A stretch of DNA of 64,000 nt, taken from assembly GCA_033961575.1 (NCBI GenBank), contig CM066732.1, positions 78,496,187-78,560,186 on the forward strand. The letters run 5' to 3'. This document shows, piece by piece, positions 36,678-47,650 of the stretch. Every line of letters starts with the position of its first letter. The stretch's first letter is position 1. Position numbers and translations under genes: made by a program. Source of the stretch: Aselliscus stoliczkanus (lineage: Eukaryota > Chordata > Mammalia > Chiroptera > Hipposideridae). The notes under the pieces were generated by a model. The model did no database searches and had not been told where the DNA came from. It worked only from the letters and a program-made list of their open reading frames with translations.

Positions 36678-37240
36678 ATTTTTAAGCCACTGAAATTTGA
36701 GGATTGTTAGCACGCACAGCCCAGCCCATCTTGGCTGATAACAAGGGTGTAGGGAGGAAATATTAACATTTCGATTTCTGTTTTATGTTTTATGATTTCC
36801 TTTTTAACTTCAATATTGTGTATATTATATAATGAAAATAACATATTAATGCAGTAATATATGTATATTATATACCCACTATATATAACTTATTAATAAA
36901 TAAGTATATGCTGAAACATCATTCACTGATAAGAGTGTACAATCAAAAAATTTGGAGATACTTCTCTATATGTTTGAAATTCAGAGGTTTTGACAGCTAA
37001 ACTTGGTTCTATTACTGATAATATGTAGCTTCTAGTTTAAAGATAAATGCACTAATACTGCTTTCTAGATTATCTTGAATAAACTAATGCCATTAACTCT
37101 AGAATTTTCTCGTCTTCAGATTTCCCACATGTATACAATTTGCTTAAATAAAAAGTTGTAATGGAACAGAACAAAGTCCAGCACAGACTCATACATGAAA
37201 GTCACTTATGTACAATGGAGATGACATAGCACTGCTTGTT
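36678..37240. other. NUBPL intron 8, AT-rich
   Basis: Nothing recognised; TA-rich near 36830-36900. Confidence 0.4.
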
Positions 37241-38460
37241 AATTAGAAATCCAAAAAGAAAATAAGGAATCTTAACCTCAATCTCACATCATACACAAAA
37301 ATTAATTCCAGATGGATTTCAGATTTAAATGTGAAAGGTGAAATAATAACACTTTCAGAACAAAACAGAATATACTTATAACCTTGGAGGTAGACAGATA
37401 CTTTTCTGGCAGGACACAGCAAAGCACTAAACATAAATGAAAATTTTTCTGTTAAGTGGAACTACATTAAAATGAATATCTTAATCAGAAGACATAATTA
37501 AAAGAGTGAAAAGACAAGATATAGAGCAGGGGATGGTATCTATACTACACTTACATAACAAAGGACTTTTATCTGGAATGTATAAACAGCTCCTACAAGT
37601 CAATAAGCAAAAAATCAGATAATACAATAGAGAAATGAGCAAGAGACTTAATAGGCACTTCATAAAAGAGGATATCCAAAGACCAACAAACGTGAGAAAA
37701 AGTATTCACTTCATTTATCATCAGATTAGAACCACAATGAGATTCAATATACTTATGCTTAAGACCTGATTAGAATAAATAAATGTTATGACAACAACAA
37801 ACCAACAAACAAAAAATACCAAATGTTGGTGTGGACATGGAACAACTACACTCAGTTTCAGCAGAGTGTAAACGGGTACAACCATTTTGGAAATCCCTGG
37901 TGGTTATCTGTCTAAACTTATATATGTTTATACTCTGGCACAGTAATTCCATAGTCATTCTGTTATATATTAACAAAAATGTGAATATAATATTCACCAA
38001 AAGACACTTACAAATGTGTTCATTGCAGCACTAATTATCCCAAAATGGAAAACTATCCAAATGCCCATGAATAGTAAAATGGACAAATTGTGGTATATTT
38101 ACCCAATGAAATGCTAGACAGCAATGAGAATGAAAGAACTAGAGCTACAATCAACGGTATTAGTGGATCTCTCAAACATAATTTTAAGCAAAATAAGCCA
38201 CACAAAAGTATATATTTATAATTCCATTTATATAAAGTTCACAAACAAGTAAAACTAATCTATAATTTGGGTTCTACTTTGGGGGGTAGTGCCTGGGAAG
38301 TGGTGCAAGGCAGGAGCTCCTGCGGAACTGCTAATGTTCTGTTTCTTGAATACACACAACAGTGTGTTCACTTCGTAAAAATTCGTTGAACTATACATTT
38401 ACAATTTGTCCCCTTTTGTGTATATCATACTTCAATAAAATGTTTGCTTTTAAAAAAAGG
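37241..38460 (+). mobile_element. L1M 3' fragment
   Basis: Plus-strand old L1: AATTCCAGATGGATTTCAGA, TCATAAAAGAGGATATCCAA, TGGTATATTTACCCAATGAA and the TATCATACTTCAATAAAAT end, all in order. Confidence 0.8.
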
Positions 38461-38589
38461 TGGTCATGTGAAGCATGACCAAAAAAGCAATAGCACAAAT
38501 AACCAAAATGATGGTTTACTGGGCATCTTGTGAAACTGCACACAACCATCTTTTTTAAACAGAAAATATTTTATAAAAACAGAGAACTA

Positions 38590-38983
38590 GGGGCTGGCCG
38601 AGTAGCTCAGTTGGTTAAGAGCACAAGCTCTGATTAACAGGGTTGCTGGTTCAATTCCCACATGGGCCAGTGAGCTGCGCCCAAGCTGAGCTGCTACTGA
38701 GCTGCCAACAGGTGGCAGGATGGCTCAGCTGGTGAGAGCACGTGCTCCTAACAACAAGTTTCCTGGTTGCGCCCACCTGCAACTAAGATTGAAACACACT
38801 TGAGCTGAGCGGATGCGAGCTGCCGTCAGCCAGCTAGATGGTGACTGGACTTGGAGCTGAGCTAGCTGCGCCCTCCACAACTAAGATTGAAGGACAACAA
38901 CTTGGCTGTTCCCCTTCCCAATTCCCCAACACTGTTCCCCTTCCCAATTCCCCAATAAAATCTTAAAAAAAAAAAAAAAAAAG
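38590..38983 (+). mobile_element. Dimeric B-type T+ SINE
   Basis: Two tRNA-like heads (38593 and ~38718), then GCCCACCTGCAACTAAGATT, the GGAGCTGAGCTAGCTGCGCC block and an AATAAAATCTT tail with an 18-nt A run. Imperfect target duplications AGAGAACTAG / AGAGAAGTAG. Confidence 0.92.
38705..38718 (+). promoter_or_regulatory. CTCF-type core motif in a SINE
   Basis: Same CCAACAGGTGGCAG as at 35329, at the junction of the two SINE units. In silico match only. Confidence 0.45.
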
Positions 38984-39280
38984 CAGAGAAGTAGCAGTCA
39001 ATTTAAGATGAGGTCCTTGGGAGGAATGATCCCTTATTCTTTCCACCTGACCCTCCAAGGAAAGACCTGAAATCAAAGACTATCTCCCAAGAGGCTCTGA
39101 AATAGTGGGGTTCTAGACTTGCCGTGTCTAATAAGGCAACCACTCATGACACATGGCTACTGAGCACCTGAAATGCGGCTGGTCTGAATGGAGATGGACT
39201 GTCAATGTAAAACACATACTGGATATCAAAGGCTGAGCAGAACGTAAAAATCTCAATACTCTTTTTTAAGTTTACAAGTT
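38984..39280. other. NUBPL intron 8, unassigned part
   Basis: Nothing firm; 39110-39240 resembles old DNA-transposon or LTR sequence but I cannot name it. Confidence 0.35.
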
Positions 39281-40570
39281 ACTCTTTAAGTTTTTCAGCT
39301 TTTTCATTGAAGTGTATCACGAATACACACCAAAAAGTACACAAATCATAACTGCATAACTGAATGGACTTACCATAAAGTATACCTATGTAACCATGAT
39401 GCTGTTAAGAAATAAAACATTTCCAGTCCCCTAGAAGTGTCCTTGTATATCCTCCAAAATGTAGTCCCAAAGGGGGGACCTAGCTAACCCGATTTTTAAC
39501 ATCATGAATTAATTTTGTCTGGTTTTGAACTTGACATGAATGTAATCATGCAGCATGTTCTCCAGTATCTGTGTGATTCTTCTAGCTAAACCATGTACAT
39601 CTGTAATTTATTTTCAGTGAGTCCTAAGATGCTGTGATGACTCTATCACAATTATTCATTCCCTTGTTGGATCACTTTTGTTGTCTCCAGATTTGGGCTA
39701 TTATAAATAATGCTTCTATAAAATGTTTTTAGGGCCGGCTGAATGGCACAGTGGTTAAGCACTGGCTTGGGAAGCCAGCAGCCCTGGTTCGGGTCCCGCA
39801 TACGAGGGCCAGTGACACTGCCCTCAAAAAAAAAAAGTTTTTATACGTGTCTTCTTTTTGGTTTTGTTTTTTTTCTTTGCTGGGTGTTAGGCAGATAACA
39901 CATTTTTAACTTCAGTAAAAACTGCCAAAGTTTTCCAGTGAAGCTCTACCAATTCACACTCCCACCAGCAATGTATGAGAATTCCAGTTGGGCTACAGCT
40001 TCAGCAACATTTGATACCATCAGTCTTCTTTCCTTCTATCCAATATGGTGAGTGCGTTGTCATACCCACTCATTATTGTGCTGGACTGTTTAACTGCCAA
40101 TTTGTTAACACGGGGAACTAAAAAGACTTCTGTTAAAGCTCACCAAAAGTAAAGTGGCATGTGATTTGGGAGGTGTAAGTGGAGCCTTAGGTATTACACT
40201 CTAAAAGCGTCCTTCGGTTAGAGGTGGCGAAAGAAAGATGCAGAGTTCCAGGTCCGTTTCAGTTCGTCTTCATTCTTCTTGCCTGTGCCCAGCTCTCCTT
40301 TGCACTGTGGCTTTAATTTGCATTGACATAATTATTAATGAAGTTGAAGATATTTTTACATGTTTATTGGTCATTTGTGTATTTTCTTTTGTAAAGTGTT
40401 TGTCTAGGTCTCTTGCCTATTTTTTTCTATTGATTATGTGGTTTTTTTCTTATCGAATTTTAAGAATTCCTAGTATTTTATATACAATTCCCTTGTTGGT
40501 TGATTCTCAATTTTTATATTGATTTTCATGTTGAAATTATAGAATTTTGAATATACTGAGTTAAGTATAT
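39281..40570 (-). mobile_element. L1M fragment split by a SINE
   Basis: Minus-strand L1 3' text: TTTCATTGAAGTGTATCACG start, CTCCCACCAGCAATGTATGA near 39960, and ATTGGTCATTTGTGTATTTT near 40365. Confidence 0.72.
39732..39836 (+). mobile_element. Short tRNA-derived SINE
   Basis: Head-only copy with an 11-nt A tail. Short flanking GTTTTTA repeats. Confidence 0.92.
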
Positions 40571-42185
40571 TATTAAAATTAACTTCACCTTTATATTTCG
40601 ATTGGGCATTGCTGCTGTAGACAATTCATCTCTGACTATAGAACTTATTTCGTTAGTATACTTTCCTCATGTTGTTTTAAGGTTCTAACAACACACAAAA
40701 CATTTATCAGGATCTGTTTACTGATACATTTATGAAATTTGGTCATATGATTTATGATTTTTTTAAATGAACAGAAATTAAACATTTATCTTCAAGGCTA
40801 TACAGGACAGATAAACTGCCAAGTTTCTTTGCTTTTAGTTTAATTACATCAACTGAATGTGAAAACACTCATGTGGCATATTTCTCCTTCTGTTCAGAAG
40901 CTCATATAATAATCAAACACATACACATACTTAATTAAAAGAAAAAAATTACTTATTAATTAAGGTATGCAGACTGTGTGGCATACAGCTCTTTCAAAAC
41001 ATGGGGTTACTTGGGAGAAAATTTGAAAGAGAGTCTTGGGCATTAAAAAGATTAGAAAATACTGCCCTATTTCATTTAAGAGTAATCCTCTATAATCAAT
41101 GAGTTTTAAACAGGGGTAGCTAATATAAGGAAAAAATATTAAAATATACGTATTACAAATTTGTTCATAAAAAAACTCTTCTCTTAAATAAAGTATTCAT
41201 GTACTCATGGCAACCCTCACTCCGCTCCCCCTAAAAGCCTTATATCATGTAAACAATTTATACGTTGTTAAGTTGTTCGTGTATATTGTAGAGCTATTTT
41301 GTGTATCCTGTGATAGCAGAAACACTAGAAAACAGATACTTTGTCATAGCTTAATTTACATAATACCACCGAGTGGCAGCTGTAAGCATGCTCAATCATT
41401 TTCTAATGTATCATCAAGGTATAAGATTTTTTTTTTTTTTACCTCAGTTAGTTTTACTGAAAGAAAGTAAATGCTACATGCTTCCCTAACATCAGCCACC
41501 ATAAACCTTCTATCTGTTATTTTTACTTTATTCGAATCCATCATTGGCTCAGAAGGGTACTTATTTTATTAATTTTTTAAAAAATTGACTCTCAAAAAAA
41601 AATTGACTCTCTTGAAATATCAACATTGCTCCGAGATATTGGCTTTTTGTATCTAAATGTATTGAAGTAAGCAGGCTCAAAAGGCCCCAATTTTAATTTC
41701 TTCTTGGCATTTAAAACCCAGATTCAGGTAAGTAATAAGCAAGATTTTCAGGCTACTATATAATCTAATTTCTCAAGGTTACAGTCAGATTAAATTCCTG
41801 CTGGTTGGAACCTGTCACAAAGATTAAAAGCTATGATTTAAGAAAAAATGAAGAGGAAAAACTCACTGTTAAATCGAGAATGAATAACAATAACTGAAAT
41901 AGATTAAATTCCTAAGTGCTTTTCAGTTCTCCATTAGCCTTAAACCAGTTATTGGTATATTCCTTGAAACAAGGATACAGATTTTATAATTTTAAAAAAT
42001 GAGATAGATGTTCTTGTCTTCTCTTTCAGAAGAAGTGTGGCATGGAAAGAACAAGGAATGGGGAGGCTTGCATTCATGCTCCTCTCAGAAACCAACGAAA
42101 AAGCTCTGGGTCCATGAGCTATAACTCAACTTCCCTATGCCTGGAATTCGAAAATGAGGCTTTATAATGATCTCTACAATCTACC
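40571..42185. other. NUBPL intron 8, unassigned part
   Basis: AT-rich sequence with a small AAATTGACTCTC direct repeat near 41580-41612. No gene recognised. Confidence 0.4.
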
Positions 42186-42189
42186 ACTC

Positions 42190-42860
42190 TAACAGGTAAC
42201 ATTCAGAGCCACCCTATATAGTACCATGTGCTAACTGGCATCTATGCTAAGTACTGTATATATAATCTTTTTTTTTTTTTTTTTTTTAAAGATTTTGTTG
42301 GGGAATGGCAGAGGGGAACAGCGTTGGGGAATCAGGGAAGGGGAACAGACAAGTTGCTGTCTTTTTGTTCTTCAGTTTAGTTGCGGAGGATGTTGCTTCA
42401 CTGTTGGTATCGTCATTGCGCTCTTCCCGGATGAGGCAGATCGGTCGCTGGCCTCTGGATGTCGCTCACCGCGGCTATTGGCAGCTCACGCTTGGCTGCC
42501 AGCCGCTCACGCTGGCTGCGGGCCACTCACTGTAGCCTATGGCAGCCCACTGCAGCAGGGGCTGCAGCCCACACCATCACCGGGGCTCGCACAGCCCAGC
42601 TCCAGGTGGAGCTGTTGTTAGCTGTAGAGGGCAGTGTCACTGGCCCTCATGTGGGATCCGAACCGGGACCGCTGGCATCCCAAAACCAGCGCTTAACCAA
42701 TGCGCCACTCGGCTGGCCCTGTATATATAATCTTATTTAACTGCCATGGTGACCTTTGAGAAGGTGTCACAAAACACTGAAGCTAAATTATTTGTTCAAG
42801 GTCATAAAGTTAGTAAATAACACAGCCAAAATTCAAACCAGCTGGGTTACTGGTTTGTAT
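42190..42860 (-). mobile_element. MIR SINE split by a long SINE
   Basis: Reverse MIR halves at 42190-42253 and 42735-42860 (AAGGTCATAAAGTTAGTAAA block), separated by the insertion at 42270-42718. Confidence 0.7.
42270..42718 (-). mobile_element. Long T+ SINE
   Basis: Minus-strand full-length copy. Perfect 16-bp target-site duplication CTGTATATATAATCTT at 42254-42269 and 42719-42734. The body carries an extra partial repeat of the GGCAGCCAGCGTGAG block. The tail signal reads ACAAAATCTTTAAA, slightly decayed. Confidence 0.95.
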
Positions 42861-43329
42861 GTGGAAGTCGCTAAACAAGATGACATGTGAATGAACTAGA
42901 CTCTAGTTACTAGAGGATTTTGTTCATGGAACAAGGTGGCCTGGAACAATTGATGGGTCAATACAGTTTAGTGGGGGTAATTTACCATAGTAATTACGAG
43001 CACAGTTATGAGGGAAGACATGATTTGCACCGTCTTCACCACTCTCTGATACACTTGAGCCTAAGACTTCATTCCCTTCTGGCCATGGATGTCCCCTTCC
43101 TCATAACACCCTCATTTATACCTCTCTTGACTGTCAACAGAATCTGTGGCCTCTTTACTCCTCCCCATTTTTCAATCCATCAATTTCCTGTTTTCACTTG
43201 CCCACCTAGACAATCAGAACCCCAAAGATAATCAAAATTTAAAGGAGACTTGTATTAGTCCCTGGAATCTCTCACCCTGTGATATTCCGTGACATCAACA
43301 TTGCTAAACCTCAAATTTGGAAAATCCAC

Positions 43330-43550
43330 AGAAATAGCAATTAAGATTGTGGGATCTGGAAAGCAGACTGCTTATGATAGGATCCAGTGACCCACTAAAC
43401 AGACGCATAGCCTTACGCAAGTTATTTAAACTCTCTGTACTACCGTTTCCTCATCTGCAAAATGGGGAAAATAATGTTATTTACCTCACGGAGTTGTTGT
43501 AAGGGTTACATCAGTTTAATTCATGTAAATCACATAGAAACAGCATTTTC
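43330..43550 (+). mobile_element. MIR SINE
   Basis: MIR core TTTCCTCATCTGCAAAATGG, then CTCACGGAGTTGTTGTAAGG. Confidence 0.88.
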
Positions 43551-43976
43551 ATTTAAGCCATACATGGACTTCTGAGAGATCCTGGGGAAAGATACAAATG
43601 AGCATACATCTGGTGGCGGAGACAAAGAATGCTGCCTACCCAGTCTTATAAAGGTTATCACTGAAGAAAAACAGTTTTGAAAAATAGAAAGATTACTCAG
43701 TTATGAAGAAGAAAGTCACATATGTCATGTGCAAATTAGTTAATATACGTTCCTAGAAAGAATTCAAACAGCATTTGGTAATGTTCCAAAGCCAATAATG
43801 AAAGATTCTTTAAATACATCAAAAGTATTGGACTTCCCAGAGTTGAGTGAGAAAACCTGATGATCACAGAGGCAAAACTGTGAAAAGGAGAGAATAAATG
43901 TGTCACTTGCCTCTATTTTCACGTAAGATTACCTATTTCTAAATTGTGTTTTAAGGCAGGTTTCTAACTTGTTTTT

Positions 43977-44090
43977 TGTTTGTTTGTTTGTTTTTTTGAG
44001 TGCAGTGTCACTGGTCCTCATATGTGGGACTGAACCGGGGCCGCTGGCTTCCCAAACCAGCGCTTAACCACCGTGCCACTCAGCCGGCCC
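43977..44090 (-). mobile_element. Short tRNA-derived SINE
   Basis: Minus-strand head-only copy with a TTTG-repeat tail. Its flanks hold three related TCTAAxTTGTTTTTT copies, so the exact target duplication is ambiguous. Confidence 0.88.
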
Positions 44091-44114
44091 CTCTAAATTG
44101 TTTTTTAAGGCAGG

Positions 44115-45380
44115 TAGGCTTGAGGGACTAAGTAAAATAGGATTTGGGGTGTCCAACAGACAAACTAGATGCCTGAGAAAGCTCCAACACAGGAATCATA
44201 AACACATGAGTTTTAAAGGAATTCAAGGGTGAACATGTGGAACTCCTGGTCCAAACAGATAACTTACTGCCGTAAACAGTTACTCTGCCAGAAAAATAAT
44301 AAACCACAATCTGATCCTCCAATCGCTAAGAACAACTTGTATGGTCTTTGGTAATAAAAATGGAAAGAAAACATTGATAAGAAAAATCAATTTGGGGTTC
44401 TAAGATCACCTAAATTTTTCTTAGAAGACAATGTAATCATTAGTCCTTACAAATAATGCTAAAAAGTTCAAGACCACAGTAGGAGTTTTTGTTTTTTTTG
44501 TTAACCAGCAGGAAAAATAAACCACAGGTAAAGCAAAATTTCTATCTCTTTTTTATAACATAAGTAACTATTTGCAAGAAGGAATTAATTATAGGATTTT
44601 TCTGAATTATTTATAAGCAAAGAAATAAGTTCAGTAACCAGCATTAGGCTTTAATATACATATTCGTTGCCAGGCCCACTGTAGCATAGACAGCTAGCTG
44701 CTCACCAAAATCCAGGCTCATCTTCCTTGGCACACAACTAACCTGTATTTCTGGGGCTCTTTGAACAAAGTGATGGTGGTTATGAGACTGATTTTAGTTA
44801 GTGGGAAGTGAGTAGAGGTATATGCACCACCATCAGGCTTGGGCCATGAACATCTCCCATGCACAGGCCTCTGTGTTATCTTCCTGTTCTGCACGGCTCA
44901 GTGAGGATGGCCTCAAAGGTGACCTTAGAAGTCACGTTTAAAAGTGGCAGAGGCTCCAACAGCCTCAGGGACTTTATGGAAGAAGACCACCCCACTCACC
45001 TACTTACCTACTAGTACTGTCACCCGAGCAAGAAATAAACTTCTAGTGCATTTGCATCACTATGCATTTTGAGGTCCATTTGTAACAGCAGTTAGCCTAC
45101 ATTACATAACGCAGATTTTAAATAGTGCAGAATTTTAGACTCTACATAACTTTAGCAACTTAAGTAATCTATATGAAGAGAGCAGTTTAGATTCAACTAA
45201 TGTACTCAAGGAATAAGGAAATCTTAAAGACAATATTCATCTAAGTTTTTAAAAACTTCTTATTAAAATTCTTATTAGCAAATAAAGGGACTAGTCAAAA
45301 TACCTAGGCCAAATAATAAACACCTATGCCTTATAAATTTATCTATTTCATGAAAATATTCTAAAAGTAATTATAATAAG
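44115..45380. other. NUBPL intron 8, unassigned part
   Basis: Mostly AT-rich; a block near 44670-45040 is GC-richer and may be an old repeat I cannot name. Confidence 0.35.
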
Positions 45381-45384
45381 CAAC

Positions 45385-45600
45385 ATTATACGATATTATA
45401 TTGACATTGAGTATTTAGATTGTGCCAAACACTGTCCTAAGCCCTTTATGTGCATTATCTCATTTATTTGTCACCTCAGCTCTACTGAGGGAAATACTAC
45501 TATAATTCCCATATTATGAATGAGTACACTGAGGCACAGGTTAAGTAACTCGCTCAGGTCACACAACTACAAAGTGACAGCATTCAGACTCCTGAGCTCA
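45385..45600 (-). mobile_element. MIR SINE
   Basis: Reverse MIR: GTGCCAAACACTGTCCTAAG, TGCATTATCTCATTTATT, GAGTACACTGAGGCACAGGT. Confidence 0.85.
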
Positions 45601-46838
45601 CCCCTCTTTACTGTTATGTAAAAATGCCTACGTAAGCAGTGCCTTATTGCCTCAAAATTATAATAAAATTTCTGAAGTAATTAAATTTACAACCATAAAA
45701 GATGTCATATACTTAAAGAATATAGCTCTGTAAGTGCTAAACAACAATCTGTGTATAAGAGGGTACAAATATACAGGTAAATAATAAACCAGGTTCTGCA
45801 AGGGGAAGAGATGATCCCATACGCCATGTCATGTGGATAGTACTGAAAAGGCCAACACCAAATCACTTTCCCTACCAGTATCTCTCCTGCCAAACAGCTT
45901 TAAATCCCAACCCTCAGAGGGCAAGGGCAGGGATTTGTGGGCATCTAACCTCTAATTTCTAGTTCACTGCTATCCTGAGCCAAAAAGTACCTCCTGGAAG
46001 ATTTATTAAGGGCAGCATAACTCTCAAAATCCCTTTGATTTTTGCCTTTTTTCTAACCACCCTACCCTATGTAATCAATTGCCAAGCCTGTCAATCCTTC
46101 CTTCGAAATGTCAATTATATTTATTCCTCTTTCTGTTTTCACTGCTATTATTCTAGATCAAACCCTTACTGCCTATCACCTACACGGGTATTTTTCCAAT
46201 TAAAACAGTCTAATGATAAGGGAAATATTTTACATCTTGATGCATTAGAAACACACACATATATGTGTTTGTAACTGAGACCAAATCTTTATGAGATAAT
46301 TATCTCTTCCTAAGAGCAATTTACCCTGATATTGTTTAAAAATTTTGGTTACATCTCTCACTGTACTGATTTTGTGACTCATGGCAGGTCACGTGTGCAG
46401 TGGGAATAACTGACAATCACAAATGCTCCACAGTCTCTGGCTCCTGTCCTTTATATTCATCCCATCCAAGTAAATCCTTTTAAAGTTCATTCCAATTTTG
46501 TCTATTGCCTATGCAGCATTCTTTATGGACTCCTCTAAAAATCTCAAAAAGAAAGTCCAAATTCCTGAGCCCAGTGTTGAAGGCCCAACCAAACCTGGGC
46601 TTAACATAGACACAGCCAAACATGATTGGGTTGTCAGTCATTTCTTCTATGTTTTTTCTTTTATGTATTTCTTCTTTGTTTTCCATTGCAGAAATGCGTC
46701 ATGACTTTTCCGACAACCCAATACTTCAACTATAGACAGACGGAACAGCCCTGAGCATAGCCTGTGATTTCCTGCTTCTCTTTAAACTGAATTCTGCCCT
46801 TCCCCCATGCCCTGATATACCTATGAAAATGCTACTCC
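45601..46838. other. NUBPL intron 8, unassigned part
   Basis: No exon recognised; 46040-46200 and 46380-46760 look like weakly preserved old repeats. Confidence 0.35.
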
Positions 46839-47260
46839 ACTTATCCGTTCAGTATATATTTGGTGAGCAGCTATATATTCTAGGCACAGAGGGAGGAGGC
46901 GCTCCCTGCACTCACAGAGCTTACACATGGCATTATAAACGTGGAAGTGCTGACAAATGTGACAATCGTTACAAAGGGGATATGGAGTGTTATTGGATCA
47001 TACACTAGAATGACCTTACCAAATTAGGGTCAGGGCAAGTCTCCCAGGAAAAAGCTGCTTGAACGAAGTACCAAAAGATAACAAGGAGCTACCAGGTGAA
47101 AAGGGTGGGTCAAGGCTCCTCAGGCGGGGAAACTGCATGCTGAGGGTCCTGAGGAGAGACACCGTGTGCAAATCTCAAAGAAGTGGGAGACAACCAACTT
47201 GGCTGTGGCAGAGAATGCAAGGCAGTGCGGTCTGTGACCTGGGGACAAAGAGACTAGCAG
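46839..47260 (+). mobile_element. L2 LINE fragment
   Basis: ATTTGGTGAGCAGCTATATA...TTCTAGGCAC start and the AGGGTCAGGGCAAGTCTCCC, AGGAGCTACCAGGTGAAAAG region, as in L2 3' ends. Confidence 0.7.
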
Positions 47261-47299
47261 ACTGTGGATGGCAGTACATCCCAGGTCACATGTCAGTAT

Positions 47300-47650
47300 A
47301 ATAAGAGTTTATGATATGCCTGCTACATGCCCGGTAACTGAGCGTTTGCTTTCCCTCCAGGAACTCCCATTCTTGTGTGGAGAAGGATGGGTGAACCTGT
47401 CAATGAGAGTGCAATGAGAGTCAAACTAGATTTACATTCAAGTGGTTCAGAGAAAGAATTATTCACCTTTTCTGGCAGTTTGGCAAAAGCTTCCTGGAGG
47501 AAGTAATGCCCAAGCAAAGATTTGAAAAATGAATATGAGTTCCCAACCTTACAACAGCTTATCAGACAAGGGACCAGCATGTGCACAATTACAGGGACAT
47601 GAAAAAAGCATGGCCTTTCCATGAAAGCCCTCCTTGATGGCCTAGAGAAG
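47300..47650 (+). mobile_element. L2 LINE fragment, second
   Basis: A second L2 start (TGCCTGCTACATGCCCGG) and the GCTTCCTGGAGGAAGTAATG block; it overlaps no exon. Confidence 0.65.
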
